In this document: piece by piece, positions 62,896 through 64,000 of the stretch
Layout: each line of letters opens with the position of its first letter
Position numbering within the stretch: position 1 is the stretch's first letter
NCBI GenBank assembly: GCA_031291755.1
Contig: JARLIK010000019.1
Span: forward strand, 186,001-250,000
Source of the DNA: Acidocella sp.
GTDB taxonomy: Bacteria > Pseudomonadota > Alphaproteobacteria > Acetobacterales > Acetobacteraceae
Direction of reading: 5' to 3'
Length of the DNA stretch: 64,000 nt
Made by a program: the position numbers and the translations under genes
The notes under the pieces: generated by a model
Seen by the model: only the letters and a program-made list of their open reading frames with translations
Database searches by the model: none
What the model was told of the DNA's origin: nothing

Positions 62896-64000
62896 ATGGC
62901 TTCCGCCGCAGAACAAATGGCATCCAGCATGAATCTTGGCGCTTTCGCCAAGGCCACTGAGCTTAAAAAGCGCATTTGGTTTACGCTTGGCGCGCTGATC
63001 GTCTTCCGTCTCGGCACCTACATTCCGGTGCCGGGCGTGGATGGCACCGTGATGGCCCATATGATGACGCAAAATGGCGGCGGCATTTTAGGCATGTTCA
63101 ACATGTTCACCGGCGGCGCGCTTGGCCGGATGACGATTTTTGCTCTGAACATCATGCCGTATATCAGTGCCTCGATTATCATCCAGCTGATGACCTCGGC
63201 GATCCCGACGCTGGAGAGCCTGAAAAAGGAGGGCGAGTCGGGCCGCCAGAAGATCACCCAATATACCCGCTATCTCACGGTGCTGATTGCGGCGGTGCAG
63301 GCCTATGGCATTTCGGTTGGTCTGCAAGGCATGAAGAGCACCCTCGGCCCGGCGGTGATTGACCCGGGTTTCTTCTTTACCTTTACCTGCGTTGTGACGC
63401 TGGTGGGGGGCACCGTGTTCCTGATGTGGTTGGGTGAGCAGATCACCTCGCGCGGCATCGGCAATGGCGCCTCGCTGATCATCTTCTCGGGGATTGTGGC
63501 CAATTTGCCGGTCGCCATAGCCAATATTCTGGAGCTTGGCTCCACCGGCGCGCTTTCCACTCTGTTCATTATTACCTTCTTTATCGCAGCGTTCGGCATC
63601 ATCGCCTTTGTGGTGTTCATGGAACGCGCTCAGCGGCGGGTACTGGTGCAATATCCCAAGCGCCAGGTTGGCCAGCGCATGTTTGGCGGCGACTCGAGTT
63701 ACATGCCGCTGAAGGTGAACACCTCGGGAGTGATTCCACCGATTTTCGCCAGTTCCTTGCTGCTGATCCCCGCTACCATCGTCGGGTTTGCCAAGGGTGG
63801 GCCGGGTTGGCTGCAAGGAGTCGCGCATCAGCTCAGCCATGGTCAGCCAGGCTATATGCTGTTTTTTGCCTTTCTGATTATATTTTTCGCGTATTTCTAC
63901 ACCGCCATTGTGTTCAATCCGGAAGAGAAAGCCGACGAGTTGAAAAAATACGGCGGCTTTGTTCCGGGTATTCGCCCAGGTGCCAATACGGCGGCGTTCT
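62896..64000 (+). CDS. secY: preprotein translocase subunit SecY, partial (runs off right edge)
   Basis: FRLGTYIPVPGVDGTVMAHMM...GGGILGMFNMFTGGALGRMTIFALNIMPYISASIIIQLMTSAIPTLESLKKEGE; no stop in window so missing from ORF track. Confidence 0.97.
   Translation, partial: MASAAEQMASSMNLGAFAKATELKKRIWFTLGALIVFRLGTYIPVPGVDGTVMAHMMTQNGGGILGMFNMFTGGALGRMTIFALNIMPYISASIIIQLMTSAIPTLESLKKEGESGRQKITQYTRYLTVLIAAVQAYGISVGLQGMKSTLGPAVIDPGFFFTFTCVVTLVGGTVFLMWLGEQITSRGIGNGASLIIFSGIVANLPVAIANILELGSTGALSTLFIITFFIAAFGIIAFVVFMERAQRRVLVQYPKRQVGQRMFGGDSSYMPLKVNTSGVIPPIFASSLLLIPATIVGFAKGGPGWLQGVAHQLSHGQPGYMLFFAFLIIFFAYFYTAIVFNPEEKADELKKYGGFVPGIRPGANTAAF

Overview
The window is a gene-dense, moderately GC-rich bacterial chromosome segment. 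Product similarity and gene order suggest an alphaproteobacterium, probably Acetobacteraceae-like (inference only). Most of it is housekeeping: truA-fmt-def, rnd/aspS, lepA, tRNA-Ser(GGA), cysK, a FUSC/DUF1656/HlyD efflux set, kdsA-pyrG-secG-tpiA, a two-domain cold-shock protein, a DEAD-box helicase, lexA, a bioF-like gene, moeA-moaC-trpC-trpD-trpG-trpE, a PpiD/SurA-like protein, rplKAJL-rpoBC, rpsL-rpsG-tuf, and the S10/spc ribosomal operons running off the right edge inside secY. Accessory or unusual parts are: a RelE/HigB-type toxin with XRE antitoxin cut by the left edge; two orphan ORFs between aspS and lepA; a methyltransferase and DUF707-like glycosyltransferase pair downstream of tRNA-Ser; an alpha/beta hydrolase that looks like a deletion/frameshift pseudogene; and two short ORFs missing from the supplied track. 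Regulatory signals read directly include a perfect GTTC-N7-GTTC SOS box upstream of lexA, a perfect 13-bp hairpin between rplL and rpoB, hairpins before rpsL and secY, and a terminator after rpoC. Two synteny breaks stand out: fusA is absent between rpsG and tuf, and secE/nusG are absent upstream of rplK. I did not find a convincing completely new multi-gene system; the best novelty leads are the DUF707-like/methyltransferase pair and the 8.5-9.4 kb orphan island.
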